Source: UBA668 sp039796575
GTDB taxonomy: Bacteria; Actinomycetota; Acidimicrobiia; Acidimicrobiales; Ilumatobacteraceae
NCBI GenBank assembly: GCA_039796575.1
Contig: JBDKJP010000125.1
Location: 1 to 64,000, forward strand
Length of the DNA stretch: 64,000 nt
Direction of reading: 5' to 3'
Shown: positions 26,801 to 35,339 of the stretch, piece after piece
Layout: the number at the start of each line of letters is the position of its first letter
Position numbering within the stretch: the stretch's first letter is position 1
Translations under genes and position numbers: made by a program
Notes under the pieces: generated by a model
The model's input: only the letters and a program-made list of their open reading frames with translations
Told to the model about the DNA's origin: nothing
Database searches by the model: none

Positions 26801-27268
26801 GCGGCACACCTCGTCGATGATGCGCGGCGTGCTGTCGCCGAGCTCGGCGTCGAGCCCGGTGCCGGCACGCAGGCCGAGCTGCCGCAACGCCTGCTGGCAG
26901 AAGCCGTGGATGGTGGTGATGGTGGCGTCGTCGAACGTCTCGACCGCAGCGCGCAACGCCGCGGTGCGCGACTCGCGCAACGCCAGCGGATCGAGCAGCA
27001 CCGACATCCACGGCTGGTCGACCGGGATGTCGCCGGAGACCAGCGCGTCGCGCGCCTGCACCAGCACCTTGCGGGTGCGGTCGCGCAGCTCGGCAGCGGC
27101 GGCGCGGGTGAACGTGACCACCAGCAGCGACGAGGCGGCCAGCCCGCGCTCGGCCACGTGCCGGGCGACGAGCGCGCTGAGCGAGTAGGTCTTGCCCGTG
27201 CCGGCGCTGGCCTCCACGACGAGACGACCAGAGGGCAACGGGCCGGTGAGATCGAGCACGTCGGTCAT
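23831..27268 (-). CDS. recB: Exodeoxyribonuclease V subunit RecB
   Basis: An 1145-residue UvrD-type 3'-5' helicase fused to a nuclease. Walker A is ASAGTGKT (residues 20-27). Further helicase motifs include VVTFTRAAAAELRDR, LVDEFQDTDPVQWQIF, TVGDPKQAIYRFRGAD, ITTLHGSKGLEYPVV and RLLYVGLTRGEHR. The C-terminal nuclease has VVVDYKTNRL (D1037, K1039). It loads on double-strand ends and drives recombination or degradation with RecC and RecD. The ATG at 27268 overlaps the recC stop at 27265-27267. Length matches RecB (about 1100-1180). Confidence 0.95.
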   Translation of the reverse strand: MTDVLDLTGPLPSGRLVVEASAGTGKTYSLSALVARHVAERGLAASSLLVVTFTRAAAAELRDRTRKVLVQARDALVSGDIPVDQPWMSVLLDPLALRESRTAALRAAVETFDDATITTIHGFCQQALRQLGLRAGTGLDAELGDSTPRIIDEVCRDVVVAELLHHPGALDWPGKDLSPSKVFTAMRDAVTAVLGNPGSGLVPQVPPAVPHKDDTPERLARWVTLVNDAVHEVARRRRAARELGYDDLVTGLRDAVCHPVTGGSVVEALNERYQLVLVDEFQDTDPVQWQIFSTAFTGHLVTVGDPKQAIYRFRGADVQAYLAATADGAKVMLGTNQRSDAALVRATNTLIRDVQWGDPRIVGTAVDASPRKPEQALSPGAPLQIRRMAEAAAPTTAKGKVSVPLVRRAIVADLAQQVVELLQGHRIGVGGDDREVEPGDIAVLVPSHSAAEQVVRALDRAGIPSVRTRTGSVLVTPAADQWALLLAALERPSHAPTVRAAGLSVFLHRTAAELDPLAPEAAARLAELQRHCAEWADALASTPFLAWYLRVRAESDLVGTLLAEPGGERRLTDLDHIAELLAGELGGGAVTAAVARRTLDRLRNAVADAGESEAQMRRIDSDTQAVQITTLHGSKGLEYPVVLLPLSWTHSNGKGVTVYNDPETGQRLVDIASGQGWDGPDMHSRQDGRKFHANVGDRGDRLRLLYVGLTRGEHRTIVWWAPTDQSKKSALSTVLFDRDAAGVPLNTQPAIWVPRTKVNTSMAEVDNPSDADAQARLEQLAVASGNTIEVVDCPVGVVPERWSRQVDVDSLPALAVASPQGRVVADRAWRRWSFTSITRTLEQEWSAAPAVAGGTDEPPTDPDETAAATSSTGPTMPLAGVLAGAAFGTLVHTVLERVDHATPDLAAALGHEVRLQLRRDRLEVPADLLTDGLVAAVRTPLGPLLDGLRLADIPARDRLAELDFDLPLWSGTPRVTAASIGEVLLRTLPADDPQRDYAQLLADGRFTVELAGFLQGSIDAVLRVPDAEHGHRYVVVDYKTNRLHARDAADPMAAYHPSLLPAEMAHSDYPLQSILYSVAVHRFLRWRLPNYSPEHHLGGIAYLFVRGMVGDATPQADGHPYGVFSWRPPAATVVALDRLLADGAA

Positions 27269-30200
27269 TCGTCGCCACCTTCGTCGGCCGCGCCCACGGT
27301 GCCGAGCAGTTCGACGCACTGGTCGAACACGTCCCACACCCACAACGCCGTCGCATCGCCACGACCGGGCGCGCCGCTGGCGGCCACCGCCTGCGGGTCG
27401 AGGGGCAGGACCGGATCGCGCTGCAACGACTCGACCGAGACGTCGGGCCACAGCAGCGCCTGGAACCGGTCGTTCAGGTCGTCGTCGAGGTGGCCGTACG
27501 CGGCACCGAGATCGGCGTGCGCGAGGTCGTGCGAGGCACGATCGAAGTACGGCACCGCGTCGCGCCGCGCCCATGCCAGCAGCTGCACCGCCATGGCGAA
27601 CAACTGGTGCGCGTGACGGGCTCGTTCGAGGCCCTCGCCCCGGATGCTCAGGCGGGTGACCGCCGCCGTGGGCCTCTTGCCCGAGCTCTCGACCCGCGTC
27701 ACCAGCACACCGCTCCAGTCGAGCCCCGGCTCGTACAGCTGCGCCGCCGCGACTCGGAGGGCGAGCCCCAGCCGGAACGACGGCCGCGGCCGGCTGAAGC
27801 GCAGATCCACGACACGCGGGCCCTCGGGCCCGGGCACCACGCCCGTCACCTTGCCGCGGATGTTCAACTCGACCGCGACGCCGTCGATGGTGACCGGACT
27901 GACCAGGTCGACCACCAGCTCGTCGCCACCCGTGAGCGGGATGTCCCACTCGGCGGCGGCGTCCTCGAACGCCTGCACCTCGGCGCGCACCGACGACAGC
28001 ACCGCCGCGCTGAGCTGCCCGGGCGGCAGCGCGCCGTCGAGCCGAGCGGTGGCCTGCCATTCGTCGGCCGCACCACCGCGGCGCAGCACGTCGAGCAACC
28101 CTCGACCGAGCGCACTCGATGCGAGCGGCGACACCGAGATGGCCAGCCCGTCGTCGCTCATCGCCGCCTCGTCGGGCACCGCGACGTCGAGCCGTCGCTG
28201 CAGGTACGTGCGCGCCGGGTTGCCGACGACCTCCACCAACTCGTCGAGCTCGACGGTGTCGAACGGCACCGGGGTGAGCTGCCAGGACGCTGCCTCGGCG
28301 GCCGTGTCGTGCGACCGGGCACGCCGCCGCGCCTGCGCCGCCAGCAGCATGGCCGGGTCGAACGTGAACGGGTGCGGCATCGACGCCGGCAACCGACCGG
28401 GCTGCAGGGCGCGCTCGTCGAACCCGTGGCGCGGGTGGCGCACCACCACCTGGTCGGCGAGCCGCTGCTCGGACGCGGCGAACGAACCGACCGCCTCGAG
28501 CAGCTCCACCAGCGGCACCACGAACGGCACGTCCTTGTTGGTGGTGAGGTCGGCGCCGTTGCAGGTGACGATGAACCGGTCGTCCGCCGCGAGCAGCGCG
28601 TCGAGCAACAGCTGACGGCTCTCGTGACGGGGATGGCGCTCCCCCACGCACGGCCGCACGCCGAGGATGTCGTCACCGTCGAACGTGCCCGCCCGCAGCG
28701 CGCCGTCGTCGAGGCCGAGCAGGCACACCACCCGCGCCGGCACGCCGTGCTGCGGCACCAACGAGCTCACCGTGACCGCACCGCTGCGCAACGGCAGGCG
28801 CCCCGGTCGCTCGGCGAGCGTGTCGCCGAGCAGCGCCCGCACGTCGGCCAGCGACAGCGGCACGGCGCACGGCGCGGTGGCACCGTCGGCGCCGGCGACC
28901 GGCGACGTGGCGGCACGCACCACGTCGGCCAGCTCGCGGTGCACCTGCTGCCGGCGGCCCGGATCGTCGCCGGGGTGGGTGAGCTCGTCGACCGTGCGGT
29001 GCAACAGCTCGATCCACACGGCCACCGGCCGGTCGTGCTGCACCGCATCGTGCAGATCGATGAGGCGCACCAGCAGATCGGCCAGCGAACCGGCGAGGAC
29101 GGCATCGTCGGTGTCGAGGTCGTCGATGGGGGCCACGTCGCCCATCACCAGGCGGGGTGTGGGCGCGGCGAGCGCCACACCCGCGAGCAGTTGGTCGACC
29201 ACGAGCCGCCACGTGCCGGCGGCCAGCTCGCCCGGCAGCCCCCATGCGGCGCGGTGCTCGGGCAGGAGCCCCCAGCGCGCGCCCAGCTGCTCGCTCCACT
29301 CGGCCACCTGCTCGACCTGCTCGATGCTCCAGCCGAAGCGACGACGCACCGGCTCGAGCTGCACCAGCGCGAGCACCTCGGACAACGTGGCCCGACCCGA
29401 CACCAGTGCGAGCGCCGCCTGCAGCGCCTCGACGATGGGCTCGTCGGTGGTGAGCGAGCGGTCGCCCACCCGCACCGGCACGGGCAGGGCGCCCTGTGCG
29501 AACACGGCTTCGACCAACGGACCGAACCGGTCGAGTGCCGGGCACAGCACCAGCACCTCGTGCGGCTGCAACGTGGGGTCGTCGACGAAGGCACGACCGA
29601 GCGCGTCGCGCAGCACCTCGAGCTGACGCACCTCGCCATGGCACGCGTGCACCTGCAACGAGCCGTCGGCAGTGAGACCCACCGGCGACGGCGCGGCGTC
29701 GACGCGGATGCGGTGCTGCAACGCGCCGAGCAACGTGGGCGCGGCGGGCACGGTGGGCTCGTGCGGCACCTCGACCATGCCCGGGAGGCCGTGCAGCAAC
29801 GCACGGCTCTCGAGCGCGGGGCGACCCCACGACGCGAGCAACGGGTTGGCGGCGGCGATGGTGACGTCGACGTTGGCGCGCACGTTGAGCCCGCCCGCGA
29901 GACGGTGGGGCGACCGGCGCCACGCCTGCATCGACGGATGCCGAAGGAAGACGTGCACCTCGCGCCGGGCGGCGAGCGCGACGAGCACCTGCTGCATGGT
30001 GGGCGCGAGTGCGCCGACGCCGAACACGGCGACGCGCTCGGGCAGGTCGGGCACGACGGCGCCGTCGGCGATGGCCTGCAGCAGACCGGGCAGCCGCTCG
30101 GGAGGGCTGGGCGTGCCGATGCGCGCGTGCACCGCGCGCCACAACTGCGCCTGCCACAGGTGCGCCGAGTCGAGCGGTGCCGGTGCGCCGTCGTCGCGGT

Positions 30201-30672
30201 GCGTGCCGTCGGTGTCGATGCCGGCCGCCCAGCACTCGACGAGGCGGGCGCGCTGGTTGGCGTACCGGTCGAACAGGTCGGCGGCGTGACGGGCGAGCGC
30301 CCACCGGCTCTCGACGTCGGCACCCGGCACCTCGACGTTGCCGGCCTCGAGCTCCTCGAGCACCGCCCAGGTGAGACGCGGCAGCCGCCACGGGTCGAGC
30401 TCGGGCTCGCCGTCGCGGGTGGGGTCGCCGATGGCACGCGCCATGAACCGACCCGGGAACAGGAACTCCACGTTGGCCCAGATGCCGTCGCCCGAACCGG
30501 GCGCCGTGGCACCCAGCCGCCGGCCGAGCCCCACCATGGCCGCGTCGCGGATGCCCACCGCCGGTACCGCCACCACATCGGCCGCGAACGGATCGGCCGG
30601 AGGCACCGCGAGCAGGTCGGCGAGCGCGTCGAGCAACGGTTCGAGGCGGTCGGCGTGGTGGAGGTGGAGCAT
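27265..30672 (-). CDS. recC: Exodeoxyribonuclease V subunit RecC
   Basis: An 1135-residue protein beginning MLHLHHADRLEPLLDALADLL, a typical RecC opening. It contains RecC-like blocks ANVEFLFPGRF, SRWALARHAADLFDRYANQRARL, ERVAVFGVGALAPTMQQVL, LQVHACHGEVRQLEVLRDAL and FGWSIEQVEQ. RecC has an inactive helicase fold and scans for Chi. The start at ATG 30672 is 50 nt after the sbcC stop, so it can be read with sbcD-sbcC. The stop overlaps recB. Whether this species has a Chi-like site is unknown. Confidence 0.92.
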   Translation of the reverse strand: MLHLHHADRLEPLLDALADLLAVPPADPFAADVVAVPAVGIRDAAMVGLGRRLGATAPGSGDGIWANVEFLFPGRFMARAIGDPTRDGEPELDPWRLPRLTWAVLEELEAGNVEVPGADVESRWALARHAADLFDRYANQRARLVECWAAGIDTDGTHRDDGAPAPLDSAHLWQAQLWRAVHARIGTPSPPERLPGLLQAIADGAVVPDLPERVAVFGVGALAPTMQQVLVALAARREVHVFLRHPSMQAWRRSPHRLAGGLNVRANVDVTIAAANPLLASWGRPALESRALLHGLPGMVEVPHEPTVPAAPTLLGALQHRIRVDAAPSPVGLTADGSLQVHACHGEVRQLEVLRDALGRAFVDDPTLQPHEVLVLCPALDRFGPLVEAVFAQGALPVPVRVGDRSLTTDEPIVEALQAALALVSGRATLSEVLALVQLEPVRRRFGWSIEQVEQVAEWSEQLGARWGLLPEHRAAWGLPGELAAGTWRLVVDQLLAGVALAAPTPRLVMGDVAPIDDLDTDDAVLAGSLADLLVRLIDLHDAVQHDRPVAVWIELLHRTVDELTHPGDDPGRRQQVHRELADVVRAATSPVAGADGATAPCAVPLSLADVRALLGDTLAERPGRLPLRSGAVTVSSLVPQHGVPARVVCLLGLDDGALRAGTFDGDDILGVRPCVGERHPRHESRQLLLDALLAADDRFIVTCNGADLTTNKDVPFVVPLVELLEAVGSFAASEQRLADQVVVRHPRHGFDERALQPGRLPASMPHPFTFDPAMLLAAQARRRARSHDTAAEAASWQLTPVPFDTVELDELVEVVGNPARTYLQRRLDVAVPDEAAMSDDGLAISVSPLASSALGRGLLDVLRRGGAADEWQATARLDGALPPGQLSAAVLSSVRAEVQAFEDAAAEWDIPLTGGDELVVDLVSPVTIDGVAVELNIRGKVTGVVPGPEGPRVVDLRFSRPRPSFRLGLALRVAAAQLYEPGLDWSGVLVTRVESSGKRPTAAVTRLSIRGEGLERARHAHQLFAMAVQLLAWARRDAVPYFDRASHDLAHADLGAAYGHLDDDLNDRFQALLWPDVSVESLQRDPVLPLDPQAVAASGAPGRGDATALWVWDVFDQCVELLGTVGAADEGGDE

Positions 30673-30722
30673 CGCAGTGGGAACGTTACGGGAGGGGTGT
30701 GACGTGATGCCGGGCCAGGGGG

Positions 30723-33659
30723 TCAGGGATTCACGTTCAGTGTGGATCCCTTGCCGTCGGGCAGGCGGGTGACGACGATGCCCGGGTGGAGTGCCTGCTT
30801 CATGGCCTCCACGTGGGTGATGGCGCCCACCATGCGCCCGGTGGCACGCAGGGTGCCGAGCGCCTCGATGGCGTCGTCGAGCGAGTCGGGGTCGAGCGAG
30901 CCGAAGCCCTCGTCGACGAACAGCGCCTCGAACTGCTTGCCGCTGCCGGTGCCGCCATGGCTGACCACGTCGGCCAACCCCAGCGCCAGCGACAGCGACG
31001 CCTGGAACTGCTCGCCGCCCGAGAGGGAGGTGGTGGGTCGCGACCGACCGGTGTGCGAGTCGAACACCTCGAGCGTGAGACCGCCCTTCGTGTCGTTGCG
31101 CGACAGCCGATAGCGATGGTTGGTCATCACCCCGAGGTGATGGTTGGCGGCCGCGGTGACACGGTCGAGCTCTCCGGCCAGCACCCAGCGCTCGAGCTTC
31201 ACGCGCATGCCGGCCTCGCCGTTGCAGGTCTTGAACACGATGCGGGCGGTGTCGCGCTGCTGGCGCAGCGGTGCCGAGTCGGCGGCCACCTCCACGGACC
31301 GTCGCAGCTCCTGCCCGGCCGCGGTGAAGTCGTTGTCGGCGGTGGTGAACCGCCGGGTGGCCTCGGCGGCGGCCGCCTTCGTGGCATCGGCGTGCGCGCG
31401 TGCTGCGGCGGCATCGGGCCGCTCGGCCGGTACGCCCTGCTCCTGCAACAGCGCGAGCCGCTGCGCGGTGGCGCCGAACGCGGTGTCCCATCGCTCGACC
31501 AGCGCCCGCGCGTCGCGCTCGTCGCGTTCGGGCACCACGAGCGCGGCGGCGTCGTCGACCGAGGCGTGGCCCGACGTGGCCAGCGCTGCGGCGAGCGCCT
31601 CGCGCGCTGTCGCGAGCTGGGTGGTGGCGACGGTGGCCCGTTCGGCGGTGGCCGGCAGCGGGGCCACGGCCTCCTTCAGCTGTTCGCTGATCCAGGTGCC
31701 GAGCTCGAGGTGGTCGGCGTCGATGTGCGCGGTGTCGGCGTCGCACTGCTGCGAACGGGCCGCCGCGGTGTCGGCTCGCGTCGCCGCCTCGGTGGCGATG
31801 GTGGCGAGCTCGCGTTCCCGAGCGTCGGACGTGTCGAGCGTGGCCGTGCGCTGCAGCACCTCGGCCTTCAGCCCCGACAGCGTGGTGGCCGCCGCGGTGG
31901 CGGTGTCGACCTCGGCCTGCGCCGTGGCGACCAACGCCTGCACGTCGGGCGCCGACGCATCGGCCAGTTCGCCGAGCGCCTCGACGAGCCCGCCGACCGT
32001 GGTGGCCGCCGACGCAGCGGCCGCCTCGGCCCTGCCCCAGCGCGCCCGTGCCGCATCGACCTCCTCGTGGTCGACGGGCTCGGCGCCGTCGAGCGACGCG
32101 GGCTGCGGGTGCTCGCACGAGCCGCACACCGGGCACGGCTGATCGTCGACCAGCGTGGCGGCCAGGCGCGGCGCCTGCGTGTGCACGAAGCGGGCCATCA
32201 CGGCCTCGTACTCGGCCTTCTGCTCGGCCTCGACCGACATGGCAGTGGCCAGGTCGATGCGGGCCTGCTGCAGCGTCGCGTGCTGACGAGCTCGCGCGCC
32301 GGCCGCCTCGAACGCGACCTTCGCCGATGGGAGCAACTCGGCCGTGGGCGTGAGCGACTCGATCTCGCCCTGCAGCCCATCGAGCTCGATGCGCAGGGCC
32401 GCCATCTCGGCCACGAACGCGGCGTGCTCGGCGACGGCGGCGGCGCGCTGATCGTGGAGTGCTGCGGCCTCGGTGCGCGCGGTCTGCGCCTCGTACCACT
32501 GCGACCGCTGCTGCTGGTACTCGGCGGCAAGGGCGCGCACGGCCTCCCCCAACACCGTGGGCGTGGGTTCGGGCACGTGACGGCCGAGGCGGGTGAACCC
32601 CTCTGCGACGCGCGTGACGATGTCGTCGAGCGCCGCCCGCACGTCGGTGACCGCCTGCTCGGCGGCCGACACCTTGTCGCCGAGCTCGACCACCGGTCGG
32701 GCAGCGGCCGACGCCGCCACTCGCACGCGTTCGCGTTCGATGCCCTCGCGTTGCCCCTCGAGCTGCGCGAGCTGCTCCGTGGCCGCGGCCGCGTCGTCGA
32801 ACTGCTTCGCCTGCGCCTCGGCCAGCACCGCTGCCTCGGCGGCGGTGGCGGCCTCGGCCTGCACCGACTGCAGCTCGGCGTGCCGCTGCTCGCGCACCGG
32901 GGCGAGCACGGTGATGGCGGCCTCCAGCATCACATCGTCGAGCGCCGCCAGCTCGTCGGGGTCGGGCTCGGTGCCGGTCCATTCGCGCGTGGCCGCGACC
33001 AGTGCCGACACCGCGTTGGCGCGGTGGTGCTGCACCGCCACGTCGACGTCGGCCACCTTCGCGTCGAGCTCGAGCATGCGCGCCTTCAACCAGCGCGTGG
33101 CCTCCTCGAACAGCTCGCCACCGAACAGCTGCCGCAGCAGCTGCTCGCGGTTCTCGTCGGTGGCGATGAGGAAGTCGGTGAACTTGCCCTGCGGCAGCAG
33201 CACCACTCGCTGGAACTGGCGGGCGTCGAGCCCGACGAGCTCCTCGCACTTGCGGGTGCACTTCGTGGCCTGGGTCTCGACGGGCTCGGTGGCGTCGCCC
33301 ACCAACCGCACCACGGTGGCCGTGGGGCTCTGCACCGTGACGCCCTCACCACGCTGCTTCGGCCGCTCCTGCCGGGGGGTGCGCCGCACCCGGTACCGCT
33401 GCCCCTCGGCCTCGAAGTCGAGCTGCACGAACGTGTCGACACCGGGCTCGGCGAAGTGGGAACGCGGCTCGTCGCCGGCTCGACCACCGGGCAGGGTGCC
33501 GAACAACGCGTAGACCATGGCGTCGAACACCGTGGTCTTGCCGGCACCGGTGGGGCCGGTGACCACGAACAGCCCACGCTGGGCCAGGACGCCGAAGTCG
33601 ACGACCTCGTTGCCCGGGTAGGAGCCGAACGCCTGGAACTCGAGTCGCAGCGGTCGCAT
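30723..33659 (-). CDS. sbcC: Exonuclease subunit SbcC (Rad50-like)
   Basis: A 978-residue SMC-like ATPase. Walker A is GPTGAGKTTVFDA in the N-terminal lobe (about residues 35-48). Long Ala/Glu-rich coiled coils run from about 170 to 800, broken by a zinc hook CPVC at 509-512. The C-terminal lobe has the signature TSLSGGEQFQASLSLALG and Walker B LFVDEGFGSLD. With SbcD it cleaves hairpins and blocked DNA ends. The ATG at 33659 shares a base with the sbcD stop (TGATG). Length fits the family (about 1000). Confidence 0.95.
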   Translation of the reverse strand: MRPLRLEFQAFGSYPGNEVVDFGVLAQRGLFVVTGPTGAGKTTVFDAMVYALFGTLPGGRAGDEPRSHFAEPGVDTFVQLDFEAEGQRYRVRRTPRQERPKQRGEGVTVQSPTATVVRLVGDATEPVETQATKCTRKCEELVGLDARQFQRVVLLPQGKFTDFLIATDENREQLLRQLFGGELFEEATRWLKARMLELDAKVADVDVAVQHHRANAVSALVAATREWTGTEPDPDELAALDDVMLEAAITVLAPVREQRHAELQSVQAEAATAAEAAVLAEAQAKQFDDAAAATEQLAQLEGQREGIERERVRVAASAAARPVVELGDKVSAAEQAVTDVRAALDDIVTRVAEGFTRLGRHVPEPTPTVLGEAVRALAAEYQQQRSQWYEAQTARTEAAALHDQRAAAVAEHAAFVAEMAALRIELDGLQGEIESLTPTAELLPSAKVAFEAAGARARQHATLQQARIDLATAMSVEAEQKAEYEAVMARFVHTQAPRLAATLVDDQPCPVCGSCEHPQPASLDGAEPVDHEEVDAARARWGRAEAAAASAATTVGGLVEALGELADASAPDVQALVATAQAEVDTATAAATTLSGLKAEVLQRTATLDTSDARERELATIATEAATRADTAAARSQQCDADTAHIDADHLELGTWISEQLKEAVAPLPATAERATVATTQLATAREALAAALATSGHASVDDAAALVVPERDERDARALVERWDTAFGATAQRLALLQEQGVPAERPDAAAARAHADATKAAAAEATRRFTTADNDFTAAGQELRRSVEVAADSAPLRQQRDTARIVFKTCNGEAGMRVKLERWVLAGELDRVTAAANHHLGVMTNHRYRLSRNDTKGGLTLEVFDSHTGRSRPTTSLSGGEQFQASLSLALGLADVVSHGGTGSGKQFEALFVDEGFGSLDPDSLDDAIEALGTLRATGRMVGAITHVEAMKQALHPGIVVTRLPDGKGSTLNVNP

Positions 33660-34828
33660 CAGGCCACCTTCTCCTCGGCGGCGGCGATGGCGGCGTGCAG
33701 CAGCTGCGCCTGCTCGGGCGTGGGCGGGCCGGCGGTGGACGCCTGCCAGAACGCGTCGGCGGCCTCCGTGGCGGTGACGGTGCGACGGTCGACCACGACC
33801 TGCCCGTCGGGGCCGACGGGTGCCGGCGGACGCAGCTCGATCTCGACCACGTACGGGTACACCTTCGACAGGCGCGGCTTGGCGTCGAGCACCACGCCCG
33901 GATCGGTGATGCGGGCCCGCACCAGCGAGGCGCGCTCGGCGGCGGTGGGCTCGTGCCGCAACAGTTCGTCGATGGTGCCCTCCACGGTGAGCACCGCCCG
34001 ACCGATGGGCACGTCGATCTCGGTGACGGTGCAGGCGCCGTCGGCCCCGAGGTCGACCACGGTGACGCTCTTCCGGTGCGCCTCGGAGAACGAGTACGCG
34101 AGCGGCGTACCCGAGTAGCGCACGGTGGGCGTGATGGTCTGCGGGCGGTGGAGGTGGCCGAGGGCCGCATACGAGAACGACGAGAACACCTCGACGTCGA
34201 CCGTGGCGGCACCACCGACCGACAGCTGCCGCTCGGACTCGCTGGGCTCGCCGTTGGTGACGAACGCGTGCGACACCGCCACGGACCGCACGCCGCGCCG
34301 CTGCGCGGTGGTGGCCTGCACGGCTGCCGCCAGCACCGACTGGTGGGTGCGGCGCAACCGGCGCTCGTACGCGTCGTCGCCTGCTTCGTCGCCCGGGGCG
34401 GCCGCGAGCGAGTCGGGCGCCGCCTGCGGGTCGAGGAACGGCAGCAGCACCAGGTCGAGCGGGCCGTCGGCGAACTCGAGCGCGAGCACCTCGCCCACCT
34501 TCGAGTAGCCGCCCCGCACGTACACCCCGCTCGCGTCGATGAGCTCGTCGTAGGCGGCCACGCGGTCGGCGCCGTCGTGGTTGCCGGTGATGGCGGCCAC
34601 CGTGTGACCGGCGCGCTGCAGCCGCAGCAGCGCGTCACGGAACAGGACCACCGCCTCGTTGGGCGGGATGGCACGGTCGTACACGTCGCCCGCGATCACC
34701 ACCAGGTCGATGTGTTCCTGCGCGCACACCTGCACGAGCCAGTCGACGAACGCCGCCTGGTCGGCCAGCAGCGAGACCGGACCGAAGTTGCGACCGAGGT
34801 GCCAGTCGCTGGTGTGAAGGATGCGCAT
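33659..34828 (-). CDS. sbcD: Exonuclease subunit SbcD (Mre11-like)
   Basis: A 389-residue calcineurin-like phosphoesterase. Metal-binding motifs are MRILHTSDWHLGR (D8, H10), VVIAGDVYDRAIPP, AITGNHDG and AALGHLHRPQ, in SbcD order, followed by a C-terminal capping domain. It forms the nuclease of the SbcCD hairpin-cleaving complex. The start ATG 34828 has GGAGACC directly upstream. First gene of a minus-strand run sbcD-sbcC-recC-recB-recD-lsr2. Length agrees with the family (about 400). Confidence 0.95.
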   Translation of the reverse strand: MRILHTSDWHLGRNFGPVSLLADQAAFVDWLVQVCAQEHIDLVVIAGDVYDRAIPPNEAVVLFRDALLRLQRAGHTVAAITGNHDGADRVAAYDELIDASGVYVRGGYSKVGEVLALEFADGPLDLVLLPFLDPQAAPDSLAAAPGDEAGDDAYERRLRRTHQSVLAAAVQATTAQRRGVRSVAVSHAFVTNGEPSESERQLSVGGAATVDVEVFSSFSYAALGHLHRPQTITPTVRYSGTPLAYSFSEAHRKSVTVVDLGADGACTVTEIDVPIGRAVLTVEGTIDELLRHEPTAAERASLVRARITDPGVVLDAKPRLSKVYPYVVEIELRPPAPVGPDGQVVVDRRTVTATEAADAFWQASTAGPPTPEQAQLLHAAIAAAEEKVA

Positions 34829-34946
34829 GGGGGTCTCCGAGTGCTCCGAGGGACGGCGTGGTGACCGCCACCCCTCTGGAACGAAATCACACCACACGGG
34901 TGTGACGCGGATGCCCATGCATGCGAACCGCGGCCGCGGCCGTTGC

Positions 34947-35147
34947 TCAGGCGGTGTGCATGCGCGCCATGTCGGTGCCCGACAGCGACGCCACGAAACG
35001 GTCACCCCACAACGACACCACCGCCGGCGCCGCGTACACGACGGGGCGACGACGACGCTGCAGGAAGGTGACCTCCCGCTCGGCCACCTCCGTCTCGTCG
35101 TCGAGGATCTCGGGTTCCGATCGGTCGAAGCTCGAGTTGGTGATCAT
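34947..35147 (-). CDS. Small acidic/basic hypothetical protein (66 aa)
   Basis: A 66-residue protein of no recognised family. The N-terminal half is acidic (SEPEILDDETEVAERE). A basic patch QRRRRP follows, then the moderately hydrophobic VVYAAPAVVSLWGDRF, with MARMHTA at the end. Support for a real gene is a strong ribosome site GGGAGG 7 nt before ATG 35147 and almost exclusive G/C at third codon positions. It sits between sbcD and the divergent surface-protein gene at 35340, on the sbcD strand, but 118 bp upstream of sbcD. Confidence 0.65.
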   Translation of the reverse strand: MITNSSFDRSEPEILDDETEVAEREVTFLQRRRRPVVYAAPAVVSLWGDRFVASLSGTDMARMHTA

Positions 35148-35339
35148 CGGGGGCCTCCCACGCCGTCCGGCCGCTCCCTCTGCGGCATTCGCCCATGCTC
35201 CGCCGCGACGCGTGGCCCGTCTGTCGGCCACCCGACGCCGGACATGAATCCGCCGTCAGCATTCTGACGATCGTCGCCGGACACTGAGATGCCGCGCTCC
35301 TGGACGTGACGAATCCACCACGAGGAGTAGTATTCCCGG

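Noticed and set aside
21975..27268. AddAB or AdnAB recombination enzymes
   Set aside because: Three consecutive genes include an SF1B RecD helicase and a RecC-like protein; AddAB/AdnAB have two subunits, both of other architecture.
27490..30702. A plus-strand open frame of over 1000 codons antisense to recC
   Set aside because: It lies wholly opposite a well-supported recC gene. High GC removes stop codons in shadow frames; the composition is Arg/His/Gln-rich with no domain.
30786..34118. A plus-strand open frame of about 1100 codons antisense to sbcC
   Set aside because: Opposite the SbcC gene, which has Walker motifs and a zinc hook; the antisense product is low-complexity Arg/Gly/Val.
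34828..34947. Small gene read as an sbcD leader peptide
   Set aside because: It has its own strong ribosome site and a stop 118 bp before sbcD; no attenuator hairpin was recognised in the gap.
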